In this document: piece by piece, positions 17,745 to 27,115 of the stretch
Position numbering within the stretch: position 1 is the first letter of the stretch
How the letters are laid out: the number at the start of each line of letters is the position of its first letter
Source of the DNA: Salinimonas chungwhensis DSM 16280
GTDB taxonomy: Bacteria > Pseudomonadota > Gammaproteobacteria > Enterobacterales > Alteromonadaceae
Length of the DNA stretch: 64,000 nucleotides
Direction: 5' to 3'
Assembly (NCBI RefSeq): GCF_000378185.1
Contig: NZ_KB899380.1
Span: forward strand, 62,001 to 126,000
The notes under the pieces: generated by a model
What the model saw: only the letters and a program-made list of their open reading frames with translations
The model's database searches: none
Told to the model about the DNA's origin: nothing
Position numbers and translations under genes: made by a program

Positions 17745-19883
17745 ATGAACGCGATTCGTTGTATCCTTGTAAGTATTTGCCTGACTATTGCTCAGGTAGA
17801 TTACGCCGACGCTATGTTACCTTTATCGTGTAGCAGCACTGAGTGTGGCCAATTTGAGCCGCTTATTGAGCAATTCCAGGCCGGCAAACCTCTTGAAGCC
17901 AGCAACCAACTCGATACCCTTATTCAGCAACTCAGTGCGGACACACCGTCTGAATCACTGGCTATTGCGTATTTTCACAAAGGTCGTTTTGCCCGGATGC
18001 AAAGTGCATACGACGAGTCACTGCATGCATTTGAACAATCGATGTCTTTGCTGGAATCGCTTGATGATGCCACCCACGCCCCATATGTTCTCAGTGAGCT
18101 GGCTCGTCTACACCGCTCTCGTTGCGAGTTCGACGACGCCCTGACCAGCGCCTACCGTGCGCTGAATGCCTACCAGAAAATCAACAATGTGCCCGGACAG
18201 GCAGAGCAGAAAGTCATTGTCAGCGGAATCCTGGTCAGTCAGGGCCGGTATGAGGCTGCGCTGGCCCTTCTGCAGCATGTACTGCGCATCCCAGAGGTTA
18301 GTCAGCAGCCTGCCGTTGCAGGTCGCGCCCTCTACTTTGTCGGTAACGCCTACCTGCAAATGGAACAGTATCAAATGGCTCGCCAGTACCTGAACGATGC
18401 TGAACAAACGTTAAGGTCACTGCCTAACCCGTTTTTTCTCGGGGAGACCTACTTTAGCAAAGGCAAGCTCATGCTCAGTGAGTCGCAATACGAGCAGGCT
18501 CGCGGATGGTTTGCCAGTGCACTGACCATCTTTGCCCGGCTCAATGCCTCGGCGGAGATGCACCTCACCCACAGCTTCTTAGGGCTGACAGATGTTAAAC
18601 AGGGTAAAGCCTCGGCAGGTATGCAGGCTATCGAAGAGGCCATGGCATTTGCCACCCGTCGCGATATTATTCCACTGCAACTTGAGCTGCACCTGGTGTA
18701 TACCCAGGCGCTTAAACTTGCCGAGGAGCCCGGGGCAGCACTTGGACATATCGAGGCCGGAGAGGAACTAGCCAGCGACTACGGCCAGGTTGGGGTTCAG
18801 GCGGCATTTTTACGCGAGAAAGCGGCCTTATTGTTCCAGATGGAAGACTATCAGCAAGCCTATGAAGCACAGCAGGAAAGCCAGCGCCTGACCTCAACGC
18901 TGATTAATGAAGCCCGCATCCAGCCGCTTATCCAGCAAAGTGCGCAGTTACAGGTAGAGCGACAGGCGGAGTCTATCGATTCGCTGCGCAGAGATAAAGC
19001 CATAGAGCTGGCCAAAGCAGAACAGCGTAATTTGCGTAACATGTTGATCCTGGGCTCGCTGGTGTCGCTGTTAATGTTTTTATTCCTGTTGTACAGCCGT
19101 TACAACCATCGCCGTCAAAACCTGCTTTTAAAACGTGAAGTAAAAGCCCGTACCGCCGAGCTGGAGCGAAAAAATAAACAGTTAAAAGATGCGTATAAAA
19201 CGTTGGAAGATGCCAGCCTGCGGGACCCGTTAACCGGCCTTTATAACCGCTATTATCTCAAATCTCGACTGCCAGGCGAACTCAAGCGATCGCAATTTGC
19301 CTACACCGATACACACCCTCAGGCCGATGAAGGCCAGTCAGATTTGCTTTGCTATCTGATTGACATCGATCTTTTCAAAGCCATCAATGATGAGCATGGC
19401 CATCTGAGTGGCGATCGCTTTCTGGTAGATTTTACCCGTATTATCGGCGATGTTTTTCGCGATACCGACTTACAGATTCGCTGGGGGGGTGAAGAATTTC
19501 TTATAATCTGCCGGCAGTCTTGTCGTACCCGCATGACAGCGCTTATCGAGCGATTCCGACAAGCTGTAAAATCGCATATTTTTGAACTGGAAGATGGTGC
19601 GCGGGTCTCGGCCACATGCAGTATAGGGTTTTGTGCTTTTCCGCTGGACCCGACCAATCCTTTCAAGGTTCAGTGGGAGCAGGTTTTCTCAATGATGGAT
19701 GACTGTCTGTACGCGGCAAAACTCTCTGGCAGAGATTGCTGGGTGGGTATCCTTGATGCGACGATAGATGACGACCTTACGCAGCGGCCCACCCACCCAC
19801 TGGCTGCACGCTATAAGCTTAAGTCCGTCAATATCGCCACGTCCCTGAATAACAACGCGGCCATAACCTGGCCCTATGACTAA
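17745..19883 (+). CDS. TPR-repeat diguanylate cyclase (GGDEF), membrane-bound
   Basis: Makes c-di-GMP from two GTP. The 712-aa protein has a signal peptide (residues 1-23), a periplasmic array of tetratricopeptide-like repeats (about 40-390), a coiled coil, one transmembrane helix (about 433-451), a second coiled coil and a C-terminal GGDEF domain starting near SLRDPLTGLYNRYYL. The active-site loop is GGEEF (581-585), and RDTD (572-575) sits exactly five residues upstream, the RxxD inhibitory site, so product inhibition is expected. Metal-binding Asp is in LIDIDLFKAIND. It follows the RHH gene by about 110 bp without an obvious terminator, so it may be in the riboswitch-controlled unit. The TPR ligand is unknown. 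Confidence 0.93.
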   Translation: MNAIRCILVSICLTIAQVDYADAMLPLSCSSTECGQFEPLIEQFQAGKPLEASNQLDTLIQQLSADTPSESLAIAYFHKGRFARMQSAYDESLHAFEQSMSLLESLDDATHAPYVLSELARLHRSRCEFDDALTSAYRALNAYQKINNVPGQAEQKVIVSGILVSQGRYEAALALLQHVLRIPEVSQQPAVAGRALYFVGNAYLQMEQYQMARQYLNDAEQTLRSLPNPFFLGETYFSKGKLMLSESQYEQARGWFASALTIFARLNASAEMHLTHSFLGLTDVKQGKASAGMQAIEEAMAFATRRDIIPLQLELHLVYTQALKLAEEPGAALGHIEAGEELASDYGQVGVQAAFLREKAALLFQMEDYQQAYEAQQESQRLTSTLINEARIQPLIQQSAQLQVERQAESIDSLRRDKAIELAKAEQRNLRNMLILGSLVSLLMFLFLLYSRYNHRRQNLLLKREVKARTAELERKNKQLKDAYKTLEDASLRDPLTGLYNRYYLKSRLPGELKRSQFAYTDTHPQADEGQSDLLCYLIDIDLFKAINDEHGHLSGDRFLVDFTRIIGDVFRDTDLQIRWGGEEFLIICRQSCRTRMTALIERFRQAVKSHIFELEDGARVSATCSIGFCAFPLDPTNPFKVQWEQVFSMMDDCLYAAKLSGRDCWVGILDATIDDDLTQRPTHPLAARYKLKSVNIATSLNNNAAITWPYD

Positions 19884-19895
19884 ACCGCTTCGACG

Positions 19896-19928
19896 AATAG
19901 TGAGCACCATGAAAGGCTACTCACTATT
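19896..19928. terminator. Bidirectional terminator-like hairpin
   Basis: AATAGTGAG (19896-19904) pairs with CTCACTATT (19920-19928) around a 15-nt loop, between the converging stops of the diguanylate cyclase and PrsR genes. The flanks are A- or T-rich but there is no long T-run. Confidence 0.55.
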
Positions 19929-19950
19929 ATTCTTCACTTCGCCAGATCAG

Positions 19951-21312
19951 CTATGCGCCGGTCTTGACATCTTCCAGATGATACTTATCAATCAGTGAAT
20001 ACAGCGTTGGCCGGGTCACGCCTAACAATTCCGCGGTTTTTGACATATTTTTATCTGCTGTCTGATAAGCTCGTCTTATCGCGCGACTTTCTGCCAACTC
20101 GCGTACTTCACGAAGGTTGAGTGTTTCCGGCTCAGTGCCCTCTGCTACCTCCACCAGACCTAAATCATCGGCTTGCACCAGGCTGCCCTCAGCCATTATC
20201 ACCGCGGATTTAAGTTTATTCTGAAGTTCACGAATATTGCCGGGCCACCGATGAGCCAGCATGGCATTAATAGCCCCGTCACTGAAACTTTTTGCCTTGG
20301 CATTGAATTCTTCCCGGTACTGACTTAAAAATGTGCGCGCCAGCAGAATAATATCCTGATCGCGGTCCCGTAATGGCGGGATCATAATTGGAATTTCACC
20401 AATGCGGTAATACAAATCTTCCCGAAAACTTTCCTCTGCGACCATGGCTTGCAAGTCTCTGTGCGTGGCACAGATAACCCGAATATCTACCGGAATTTCG
20501 TTGCGTCCACCAACCCGCTCAATTACGCGTTCCTGCAAAAAGCGCAACATTTTGGCCTGAAGGCCTAACGGCATATCACCGATTTCATCCAGAAACAATG
20601 TGCCACCCTGGGCGGTTTCTATTTTATCCAGTGTGGTTTTATTGGCGCCGGTAAACGCGCCTTTTTCATAGCCAAACAACTCACTTTCCAGAAGGTTTTC
20701 TGGAATTGACGCACAGTTGATGGCAACAAAAGGTTTGTCTTTCCTGGGACTGTGATCGTGTATGCTGCGGGCAAAGACTTCTTTACCGGTGCCGCTTTCA
20801 CCCTGTAACAATGTACTGATGTCCGTACAGGCAATCTTCTCAGCACGGCGTACAACTGACTGAATCGCATCACTGTTACCGATAATTCTGCCCATACCCG
20901 GACGTGTCTTAGCCAGAATGCGATTTTCATCTTCCAGCTTGGCCAGATTTTGGGCCCGGTTTACCAGCAGCTTGATGGTGTCCGAATCGATGGGCTTTTG
21001 ATAAAAATCATAGGCACCAAGTTCAATGGCTTTAAGGGCGTTTTCTTTGTCGTTATTGCCAGTTACTACAATAACTTTTGTACGCGGAGCCAGCGCAATA
21101 ATTTCTTCGAGTGTTTTCAGTCCTTCAGATGCATTAGCTGGATCTGGTGGTAATCCTAAATCCAGCGTAACCACTTTAGGCTCGTGGCGACGAAGCTGCG
21201 CGATAGCAGATGTACGATCGTCGGCAAACACAACGTCATAGTTGGTAAAACTCCATTTGAGTTGTTTTTGAATCCCCAGATCATCATCTACAACAAGTAT
21301 CGTATCCGTCAT
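19951..21312 (-). CDS. prsR: PrsR-type sigma-54-dependent response regulator (PEP-CTERM-box regulator)
   Basis: NtrC-like activator of 453 aa. It has an N-terminal receiver domain with phospho-acceptor Asp51 (VVTLDLGLP) and conserved Lys in FYQKPID, an AAA+ domain with Walker A GESGTGKE, the sigma-54 contact loop GAFTGA, and Walker [12 protein letters not shown]. The C-terminal Fis-type helix-turn-helix contains [19 protein letters not shown]. The receiver with the [13 protein letters not shown] insertion is characteristic of PrsR proteins, which in other bacteria control exosortase/PEP-CTERM and exopolysaccharide genes. It follows its kinase prsK by 35 bp. No exosortase or PEP-CTERM protein is seen in the window, so its targets are elsewhere or have changed. 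Confidence 0.88.
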   Translation of the reverse strand: MTDTILVVDDDLGIQKQLKWSFTNYDVVFADDRTSAIAQLRRHEPKVVTLDLGLPPDPANASEGLKTLEEIIALAPRTKVIVVTGNNDKENALKAIELGAYDFYQKPIDSDTIKLLVNRAQNLAKLEDENRILAKTRPGMGRIIGNSDAIQSVVRRAEKIACTDISTLLQGESGTGKEVFARSIHDHSPRKDKPFVAINCASIPENLLESELFGYEKGAFTGANKTTLDKIETAQGGTLFLDEIGDMPLGLQAKMLRFLQERVIERVGGRNEIPVDIRVICATHRDLQAMVAEESFREDLYYRIGEIPIMIPPLRDRDQDIILLARTFLSQYREEFNAKAKSFSDGAINAMLAHRWPGNIRELQNKLKSAVIMAEGSLVQADDLGLVEVAEGTEPETLNLREVRELAESRAIRRAYQTADKNMSKTAELLGVTRPTLYSLIDKYHLEDVKTGA

Positions 21313-21347
21313 TAACTTACCTTTATGTTTTTTGTTTAATCGCTGGG

Positions 21348-23372
21348 TTAATCCAGTGGAAATTCAAGGGTAAAGCAGCTTCCTTTATCCACTTCACTTT
21401 CCACCAGCAGCCTGCCGCCTAATGATTCTATATACTGTTTCGCATCATACGCACCAATGCCCATACCCGCGTTGCCTTTGGTGGTATCAAAAGGAGTAAA
21501 CAGGCGTTCAGCGATGAAGGTTTTATCCATTCCACTACCTGTATCGGTAATTTTCACATATTGTTTATTTTCTATATGATCGACGTCCAGACAAATTACC
21601 ACTTTGCCATCATCAGCGGTGGCCTGCTGTGCATTGCTTATCAGGTGGTAAACCACGTTGGCAAACTTCTCTGAGTCAACCACCACCTGCGATTCCTCAT
21701 CAACTCTTAGCAATGGCACCGGTTTGATTGAATGACAACGTGTATCTATGACCTGGGCGATAATAACCGACAACGTCTGTGCTGAGTCGATGCCTTTTTC
21801 GTCCACCTTTTTTTCATTAAGCTCGCGCAACATCTTATCCATTCTGGCCTTGGTGTAATGCAGCGTTTCGAAGGTATCATCAATAAATTCAGGATTGTGC
21901 TTATGTTGTTCAGCATTACACAAAATCAAATCGATTTGCGCCATAACATTTTTTAAGTCATGCAGAACAAAGGCGGACATTCTGCTAAAGGCAGCAAACT
22001 GGGCATTTTCTGCCACGGCTTTAGCCGCTTCACTATGCAATATGTAGGTAGTAACCTGCTCACTGACCGCATGCAGATAATCTCTGACTTCCCAGTTTAG
22101 GTTAACCTTTTCATCCGCGGTGCTAAGTAATGCAAAGCCCCAGATTTCCTCCTGATTAAACAGGGGCACGACCAGATGAAACATACTCTGCCTCACCACT
22201 TCCCGATCCAGGTGTAATCCTTCATATTCAAATGGGTTAACCTGATAATCCTGTAAATCAATCAGCCAGTTGGTGTTTGCACAAAAAGGGATGAGATGGC
22301 GTAAAATAATCCGATCAGCATCGCTCATCGCTGCATGACCACGACGGGCGAGCTCTTCAACATTGGTACCGACTACCTTAACCAGAATGCCGCTATCATA
22401 GTTAACCGCTTCGCAGGTTCCGATTAATGCATTATTGTAGACATCGTGAATGCCTTTTGTTTGTGAGGTCAGGGCTTTGGTAAGTTTGACCCATTCTACA
22501 CGGTAGTCGAACTGATTGGCGAAAAAGTGTTTGGCGATAAATACCTTAGCGCGATTTCGCAGGCTGTTGGACATTATGACCGCGCCAAGTAAGGTCAATG
22601 ACAATGCAAAAAACAGGATTTGGATGGTCGCGCCCCAACTACCACCAAAATAGTTAACTGCATAGCCAGCCAGGGCGACTACCGAAAGGAAGACCCCTGC
22701 CACCACCAACATGGAACTGTGCAACACGACCTGACGGGAAATAAATATATCCACCCCCCAGTGTTTGATACGGCGAATGGCTACCACCAAAAGCGGTAAC
22801 AACATCAGGTAAACGTAGCCACGCGCGGCGATGTAGCCCAAACCGACCTGATTGACCATGGTGGCATTCATATAGGTGAAGAATTCGAATAAATGAATCG
22901 CACCCAAATAGATAACTAGGGGTTTATAGGCCCAGCGATCCTTGCCAGCCTGACGATAAAGCACTTCCAGCAGCACCAACACTTCCAGCGACAAGATAGT
23001 CATCAGCAAAAAGTGGGTGGACGCTGCAACGGGTAAAATAGAAGGGAGCACAAGCGTGAGTACAGGAGGAACCAAAATGACAGCAGTGACCGGACGGCTG
23101 AGAACTCGCCAGATATTGGTGAAATCCTCACGCAGGCAACTTGCCAAAAACAGCAGCCACACCAGCATTTTAAATGCATCAGCATTGAGCAGATGAGGCA
23201 TGCTGATGGGGCCGGTTAGCAGTGTCACAAAACTTAGCGACCAACCAAACGTGACCATAGACGCCAGCATCAGCAGATACTTTGCCAACCCAGATTTACG
23301 AACCGTGAATAACAACAACAGAAGCGTCAGATAGCCTAACGCATTCATGCCATAGCCGATATCCGCAATCAT
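21348..23372 (-). CDS. prsK: PrsK-type membrane histidine kinase
   Basis: Sensor kinase of 674 aa. The N-terminal half has about eight transmembrane segments (residues 1-265) with short loops, then a GAF-like region (about 300-440) and a C-terminal kinase. The phospho-acceptor is His471 in FVLHDLKNVMAQ, followed by an N-box near HLISNAQQA, G1 DTGSGM and the glycine-rich loop KGNAGMGIGAYDAKQYIE. This matches PEP-CTERM-system kinases PrsK. It is expected to phosphorylate PrsR, encoded just downstream. The signal is unknown. The upstream gene, 35 bp away, is a KAS III-like gene on the same strand, perhaps co-transcribed. Confidence 0.88.
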   Translation of the reverse strand: MIADIGYGMNALGYLTLLLLLFTVRKSGLAKYLLMLASMVTFGWSLSFVTLLTGPISMPHLLNADAFKMLVWLLFLASCLREDFTNIWRVLSRPVTAVILVPPVLTLVLPSILPVAASTHFLLMTILSLEVLVLLEVLYRQAGKDRWAYKPLVIYLGAIHLFEFFTYMNATMVNQVGLGYIAARGYVYLMLLPLLVVAIRRIKHWGVDIFISRQVVLHSSMLVVAGVFLSVVALAGYAVNYFGGSWGATIQILFFALSLTLLGAVIMSNSLRNRAKVFIAKHFFANQFDYRVEWVKLTKALTSQTKGIHDVYNNALIGTCEAVNYDSGILVKVVGTNVEELARRGHAAMSDADRIILRHLIPFCANTNWLIDLQDYQVNPFEYEGLHLDREVVRQSMFHLVVPLFNQEEIWGFALLSTADEKVNLNWEVRDYLHAVSEQVTTYILHSEAAKAVAENAQFAAFSRMSAFVLHDLKNVMAQIDLILCNAEQHKHNPEFIDDTFETLHYTKARMDKMLRELNEKKVDEKGIDSAQTLSVIIAQVIDTRCHSIKPVPLLRVDEESQVVVDSEKFANVVYHLISNAQQATADDGKVVICLDVDHIENKQYVKITDTGSGMDKTFIAERLFTPFDTTKGNAGMGIGAYDAKQYIESLGGRLLVESEVDKGSCFTLEFPLD

Positions 23373-23407
23373 TTACATCCCTTGTTTATTATTTTGTAAG
23401 GTGCTGC

Positions 23408-24532
23408 TTAACGCTTTTTCAGAACGAGACTACCAATTGAATATCCCGCGCCGAACGAGCAAAGCACACCGTGATCGCCGCTTTTAAGATCTTTATGATT
23501 CAAGCCGAAAGCTATCACCGAACCGGCCGAGGCTGTATTTGCATATTCATCAAGCACGATAGGGGCTTCTTCCCGGCTCGCTTCTCGCCCCAGCAACCGC
23601 TTGCAGATGAGTGTATTCATATTGATATTCGCCTGATGCAACCACCAGCGTCTGACATCTGCGGGCTTAAGTTCATGCCGGGACAAATGCTGCTCTATGT
23701 GGTCAGCAGCGAGCGGGCAGACTTCCTTGAATACTTTGCGACCAGCCTGATGAAACAGCTTATCAGGCCCGTATGGATCAACGTCATTGGCACGTGACAT
23801 ATAGCTGAAATTGGAACGGATATTACTGGAATATTTGGTGAGCGCCTTGGTGCTGAGAATTTCATAGACATGGTCAGCGGTGGCGGTTTCTGCTTTTTCC
23901 AGAACGGTAGCCGTTGCGACATCGCCGAAGATAAAATGACTGTCTCTGTCTGTGTAATTGACCTGGGGCGAAACCAGCTCAGGGTTAATAACCAATACAC
24001 AAGCAGCGGTACCTGCGGCAATCATTTCGTAAGCTCTGTGCATCCCAAATGTGGCCGCCGAACAAGCAACCAGCATATCGAACCCAAAGCCTTCTATACC
24101 AAGTGCTTCCTGAACCTCGATGGCAATGGCGGGGTACGCCCGCTGTGTGTAAGCACAGGACACAATGACTACATCGACATCCGCAGCGGATTTATTTGCC
24201 TGCTCAAGCGCTTTTGTAGCAGCTTCAATGGCAATCTGAGCTTGATCGCTTAACTCATCTTCACCTCGTTCAGGGATAGTCGGGCGCATACGGTCAATAT
24301 CCAGCGCCCCTTCTTTTTGATAAATGTAACGCTGTTTGATGCCCGATGCTTTTTCAATAAACTCTGAGCTTGACTGAGGCTTCGCGGTAACCTTATTTTG
24401 ATCTATTTGTTCACGATGGGCGGCATTATATGACTCCGCCCATGCATTATAACTGCTTACCAGCTCATCGTTGGTAATTGTAAATTCCGGGTTCCATACC
24501 CCTACACCACTGATTACAATTTGCTCTGCCAT
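23408..24532 (-). CDS. Beta-ketoacyl-ACP synthase III-like enzyme (thiolase fold)
   Basis: Condensing enzyme of the FabH superfamily, 374 aa, longer than E. coli FabH (317 aa) because of an extra region at about residues 25-90. The catalytic triad is intact: Cys157 in VACSAA, His299 in WLHQANINM and Asn332 in YANTASAGS. The glycine-rich C-terminal SFGAGYSIGSLVLKK is also family-like. It could start fatty-acid synthesis or make a specialised ketoacyl product; the fatty-acid genes usually near fabH (plsX, fabD, fabG) are absent here, which argues for a second, specialised paralogue. It lies immediately upstream of prsK on the same strand. Confidence 0.85.
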   Translation of the reverse strand: MAEQIVISGVGVWNPEFTITNDELVSSYNAWAESYNAAHREQIDQNKVTAKPQSSSEFIEKASGIKQRYIYQKEGALDIDRMRPTIPERGEDELSDQAQIAIEAATKALEQANKSAADVDVVIVSCAYTQRAYPAIAIEVQEALGIEGFGFDMLVACSAATFGMHRAYEMIAAGTAACVLVINPELVSPQVNYTDRDSHFIFGDVATATVLEKAETATADHVYEILSTKALTKYSSNIRSNFSYMSRANDVDPYGPDKLFHQAGRKVFKEVCPLAADHIEQHLSRHELKPADVRRWWLHQANINMNTLICKRLLGREASREEAPIVLDEYANTASAGSVIAFGLNHKDLKSGDHGVLCSFGAGYSIGSLVLKKR

Positions 24533-24949
24533 GTTGCTCTCTTAATTTGTTGCCGGTTCAGCCATCAATGACGTTTTCTCATCGTCTAAATCATCATTAT
24601 CTCGCCGGCGCTCTGAGGCCTCAGGAGCCATGGGCTTTAGCGATATGAAATAATTAAACATTGCTGAACTTAGTATGCGGTTAGCTTAGCGCGTTGTGAC
24701 AAAAATGTCATGAAACAAAGCATCTCAAACATACACAATTTTTTTAGCAACGCATTGTTTTAGCGTAACCGAAGCCGTACAGCGGCGTACCCGATAGTCA
24801 TCAAAGGTAAACTTAGCCGGAGGCGAACGCATATAACCTACATCAGCTTATCGTGATGTTTTCGAGAGTGTCTGGTATCTGTTTCACTCAGACAGTACAC
24901 TCAGCAGATACGAACATATTGAAAAACTTAAAAATTAAAGGTAATTACT
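24533..24949. other. Divergent intergenic region, no gene recognised
   Basis: This 417-bp stretch separates the KAS III-like gene and the M48 lipoprotein gene. It is AT-rich in the middle and should hold two divergent promoters. An inverted repeat TGTCTG/CAGACA spans 24869-24894. A 29-codon reading frame on the minus strand next to the KAS III-like gene has no ribosome-binding site and is not called. Confidence 0.4.
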
Positions 24950-25747
24950 ATGTCAGGTTGGATTAAAAAAACACTGGTGGTGGCGCTGTCTGCAATAGCT
25001 GTGGGCTGTGCAACCTCTCCCACCGGACGTAATCAGGTACTGTTATTTCCTTCAGATCAACTGGCCCAGATGGGACAGCAGGCGTTCACTGACATGAAAC
25101 AAAAGCAGAATGTTTCCCGTCAGCCAGTGAAGAATGAATATGTAGAGTGTATCGCTGACGCTATTACACCTTACGTTCCTGAATCCGTGTATGACGGTAA
25201 ATGGGAAGTTGTTGTATTTGATGAGGATCAGGTTAACGCTTTTGCCCTGCCCGGAGGAAAAATCGGCGTATACACCGGATTGATGAAAGTAGCGCAAACC
25301 CAGGACCAACTTGCTGCAGTTATTGGCCATGAAATTGGTCACGTTATTGCACAGCACGGTAATGAGCGGATGTCACAGGGGGCGCTTGTTAATATTGGCA
25401 CGCAGGCGGTTGGGCAGATTCTGGCGGCCAATGAAGTTCCTCAGACGGGCCCGATTATGGCAGCTATTGGACTGGGCGTTCAGGTGGGGGTACAACTTCC
25501 CTATAGTCGCGCACATGAGTCGGAAGCGGATTTGATTGGTCTTCAACTAATGGCGCAAGCAGGGTTCAACCCGCGCGAGTCAGTAGATTTGTGGAGAAAT
25601 ATGGAGGCAGCCAGCGGCGGCCAGCGACCTCCAGAGATTATGTCAACGCATCCGGCACCGCAATCCCGGATACAAAGCTTACAGAAGAATATGCCAGAGG
25701 CTGTAAGTGTGTATGAGAAAACGAGTAATCGTCCGGACTGCCGGTAG
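24950..25747 (+). CDS. M48-family metalloprotease lipoprotein (LoiP/YggG-like)
   Basis: Outer-envelope zinc protease of 265 aa. It has a lipoprotein signal peptide with lipobox AVGC (lipidated Cys20), the zinc motif HEIGH (127-131), and the third ligand in ESEAD near residue 190. The NAFALPGGKIGVYTGLM segment upstream of the HExxH helix is characteristic of the M48 family. Size and architecture resemble E. coli LoiP (252 aa) and Pseudomonas homologues; BepA is larger with a TPR domain, so LoiP-like is the better label. AAAGGT lies 7 nt before the ATG. It is followed by a strong terminator. Confidence 0.88.
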   Translation: MSGWIKKTLVVALSAIAVGCATSPTGRNQVLLFPSDQLAQMGQQAFTDMKQKQNVSRQPVKNEYVECIADAITPYVPESVYDGKWEVVVFDEDQVNAFALPGGKIGVYTGLMKVAQTQDQLAAVIGHEIGHVIAQHGNERMSQGALVNIGTQAVGQILAANEVPQTGPIMAAIGLGVQVGVQLPYSRAHESEADLIGLQLMAQAGFNPRESVDLWRNMEAASGGQRPPEIMSTHPAPQSRIQSLQKNMPEAVSVYEKTSNRPDCR

Positions 25748-25760
25748 TCAGTCACATCCT

Positions 25761-25793
25761 AAAAAAAAACACCGCCAGGAAGCGGTGTTTTTT
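25761..25793. terminator. Bidirectional rho-independent terminator
   Basis: A CACCGC/GCGGTG stem with loop CAGGAA is flanked by A9 on the left and T6 on the right, so it can work in both directions for the converging M48 protease and MscS genes. Confidence 0.9.
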
Positions 25794-25804
25794 ATGCATG
25801 ATGA

Positions 25805-26692
25805 TTAAGCCTTAGAGGCACTTCCTGATGATGCCGCGTTGTTATTTTCCGCGTTATCCGCTTCTTTGAAAAAATGGACATCCATTTGTGGGTATGGAAT
25901 TGAAATACCTTCCTCGTCAAACCGTAGTTTTACGTTTTCAGTAAATTCCCATTTAAAGACTAACAGATCAGCAGCATTCACCCATGGACGTACTGTGAAA
26001 TTGACACTGCTGTCTCCCAACTCCATGACGCCCACAGCGGGAGCTGGATCTTCAAGCACGCGTTCGTCAGCTTCAAGCATTTCTTCTAAAATGCGTTTGG
26101 CTTTACGTAAATCGTCATCGTAACCGATGCCGAAGACCATATCGGCCCGGCGCGTTTCTTTGGCTGAGTAGTTAGTAATGTTGTCATCATAGATATTCGC
26201 GTTCGGTATCGTGATCTCTTTGTTATCCAACGAGGTCATTGTGGTATGAAAAATACCAATTTTCTGCACGATCCCGGTAGTCCCGGCAGCTTCAACAAAG
26301 TTACCGGCTTTAAAGGGCTTAAATACCAATAACATAACCCCCGCAGCGAAATTCTTTAACGAATCCTGCAGCGAAAGTCCTATCGCCAGACCTGCTGCAC
26401 CCACTATCGCTACCAGCGACGTGGTATCGACCCCCAACTCATTCAGGGACGCCACTATCACAAACAGCATCAATATTGCGCCCATGATGGACTCAATGAA
26501 ATTGATTAACATTTCATCATATTTAGAGCGGGCCATAACCCGACGAAACATTGACAGTACCACGCTGACAATCAGCCGGCCCACGATATAAATAATAATG
26601 GCCATAGCGATATTGATCGCCCAGGGAATAGCGTATTCATTCAGATACATCTCAATATCGTCTGAAGTGAACAGGTTTATTTTGTCTTCCAT
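25805..26692 (-). CDS. Small-conductance mechanosensitive channel (MscS family)
   Basis: Inner-membrane channel of 295 aa that opens under membrane tension during osmotic downshock. There are three transmembrane segments in the first ~125 residues. The pore-lining TM3 is rich in Gly/Ala (VAIVGAAGLAIGLSLQDSLKNFAAGVMLL), then comes the beta domain with FKAGNFVEAAGTTGIVQKIGIFHT and the alpha/beta C-terminal domain ending near GISIPYPQMDVHF, a typical MscS motif. Length is close to E. coli MscS (286 aa). The charged Ser/Asn/Ala-rich tail is extra. Confidence 0.95.
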   Translation of the reverse strand: MEDKINLFTSDDIEMYLNEYAIPWAINIAMAIIIYIVGRLIVSVVLSMFRRVMARSKYDEMLINFIESIMGAILMLFVIVASLNELGVDTTSLVAIVGAAGLAIGLSLQDSLKNFAAGVMLLVFKPFKAGNFVEAAGTTGIVQKIGIFHTTMTSLDNKEITIPNANIYDDNITNYSAKETRRADMVFGIGYDDDLRKAKRILEEMLEADERVLEDPAPAVGVMELGDSSVNFTVRPWVNAADLLVFKWEFTENVKLRFDEEGISIPYPQMDVHFFKEADNAENNNAASSGSASKA

Positions 26693-26725
26693 ACGGATAG
26701 TCCTAATAATTGCAGTGGAGGTGTT

Positions 26726-26785
26726 ATGAGTAAGCTACCAAGCTTTGATAAAGTCTGGCAATCACTTATGTTGATGATTAAGTAA
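26726..26785 (+). CDS. Possible 19-aa small protein or leader peptide
   Basis: A 19-codon frame with a strong GGAGG 5 nt upstream of its ATG, reading MSKLPSFDKVWQSLMLMIK. It begins 34 bp upstream of, and divergent from, the MscS gene. There is no known family and the next plus-strand gene is about 330 bp away. The good ribosome-binding site is the only support. Confidence 0.25.
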   Translation: MSKLPSFDKVWQSLMLMIK

Positions 26786-27115
26786 GATTTATACGCAGGT
26801 ATGGATTCATGCTTCGACATAAATCACTTTTTTGCGCAACATTTTGCTCCAGTAACCTGGTTTAAACGTATACACGCCAAATGTTCTGAGCACAGTTTGC
26901 AAGCTGCTGTTTTAAAAAAAGAACGTAAAATAAAGAGGGCTCCACCAGGGTATTCGCTGGTACACAGGAATTAAATTTCCTATAATTAGGTTTCTTTGCT
27001 ACTAAAGCCAAAGGATTCGCTGTCATATTAGCAAAGAGTATCCAGGCTGGCTTCGAAGTGGAATTCGAACAGATTCAGTTTGGAAAGCTTCGTTAACCAA
27101 CGAAAAGAAAGGATT
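26786..27115 (+). other. Intergenic region, no gene recognised
   Basis: About 330 bp between the possible 19-codon frame and the 59-aa membrane-protein gene. It has a short hairpin ACCAG/CTGGT near 26945-26970 and is otherwise AT-rich. No RNA family was recognised. Confidence 0.35.

Noticed and set aside
24542..24631. 29-codon minus-strand frame just upstream of the KAS III-like gene
   Set aside because: No ribosome-binding site; charged composition only. It could be leader sequence but support is too thin.
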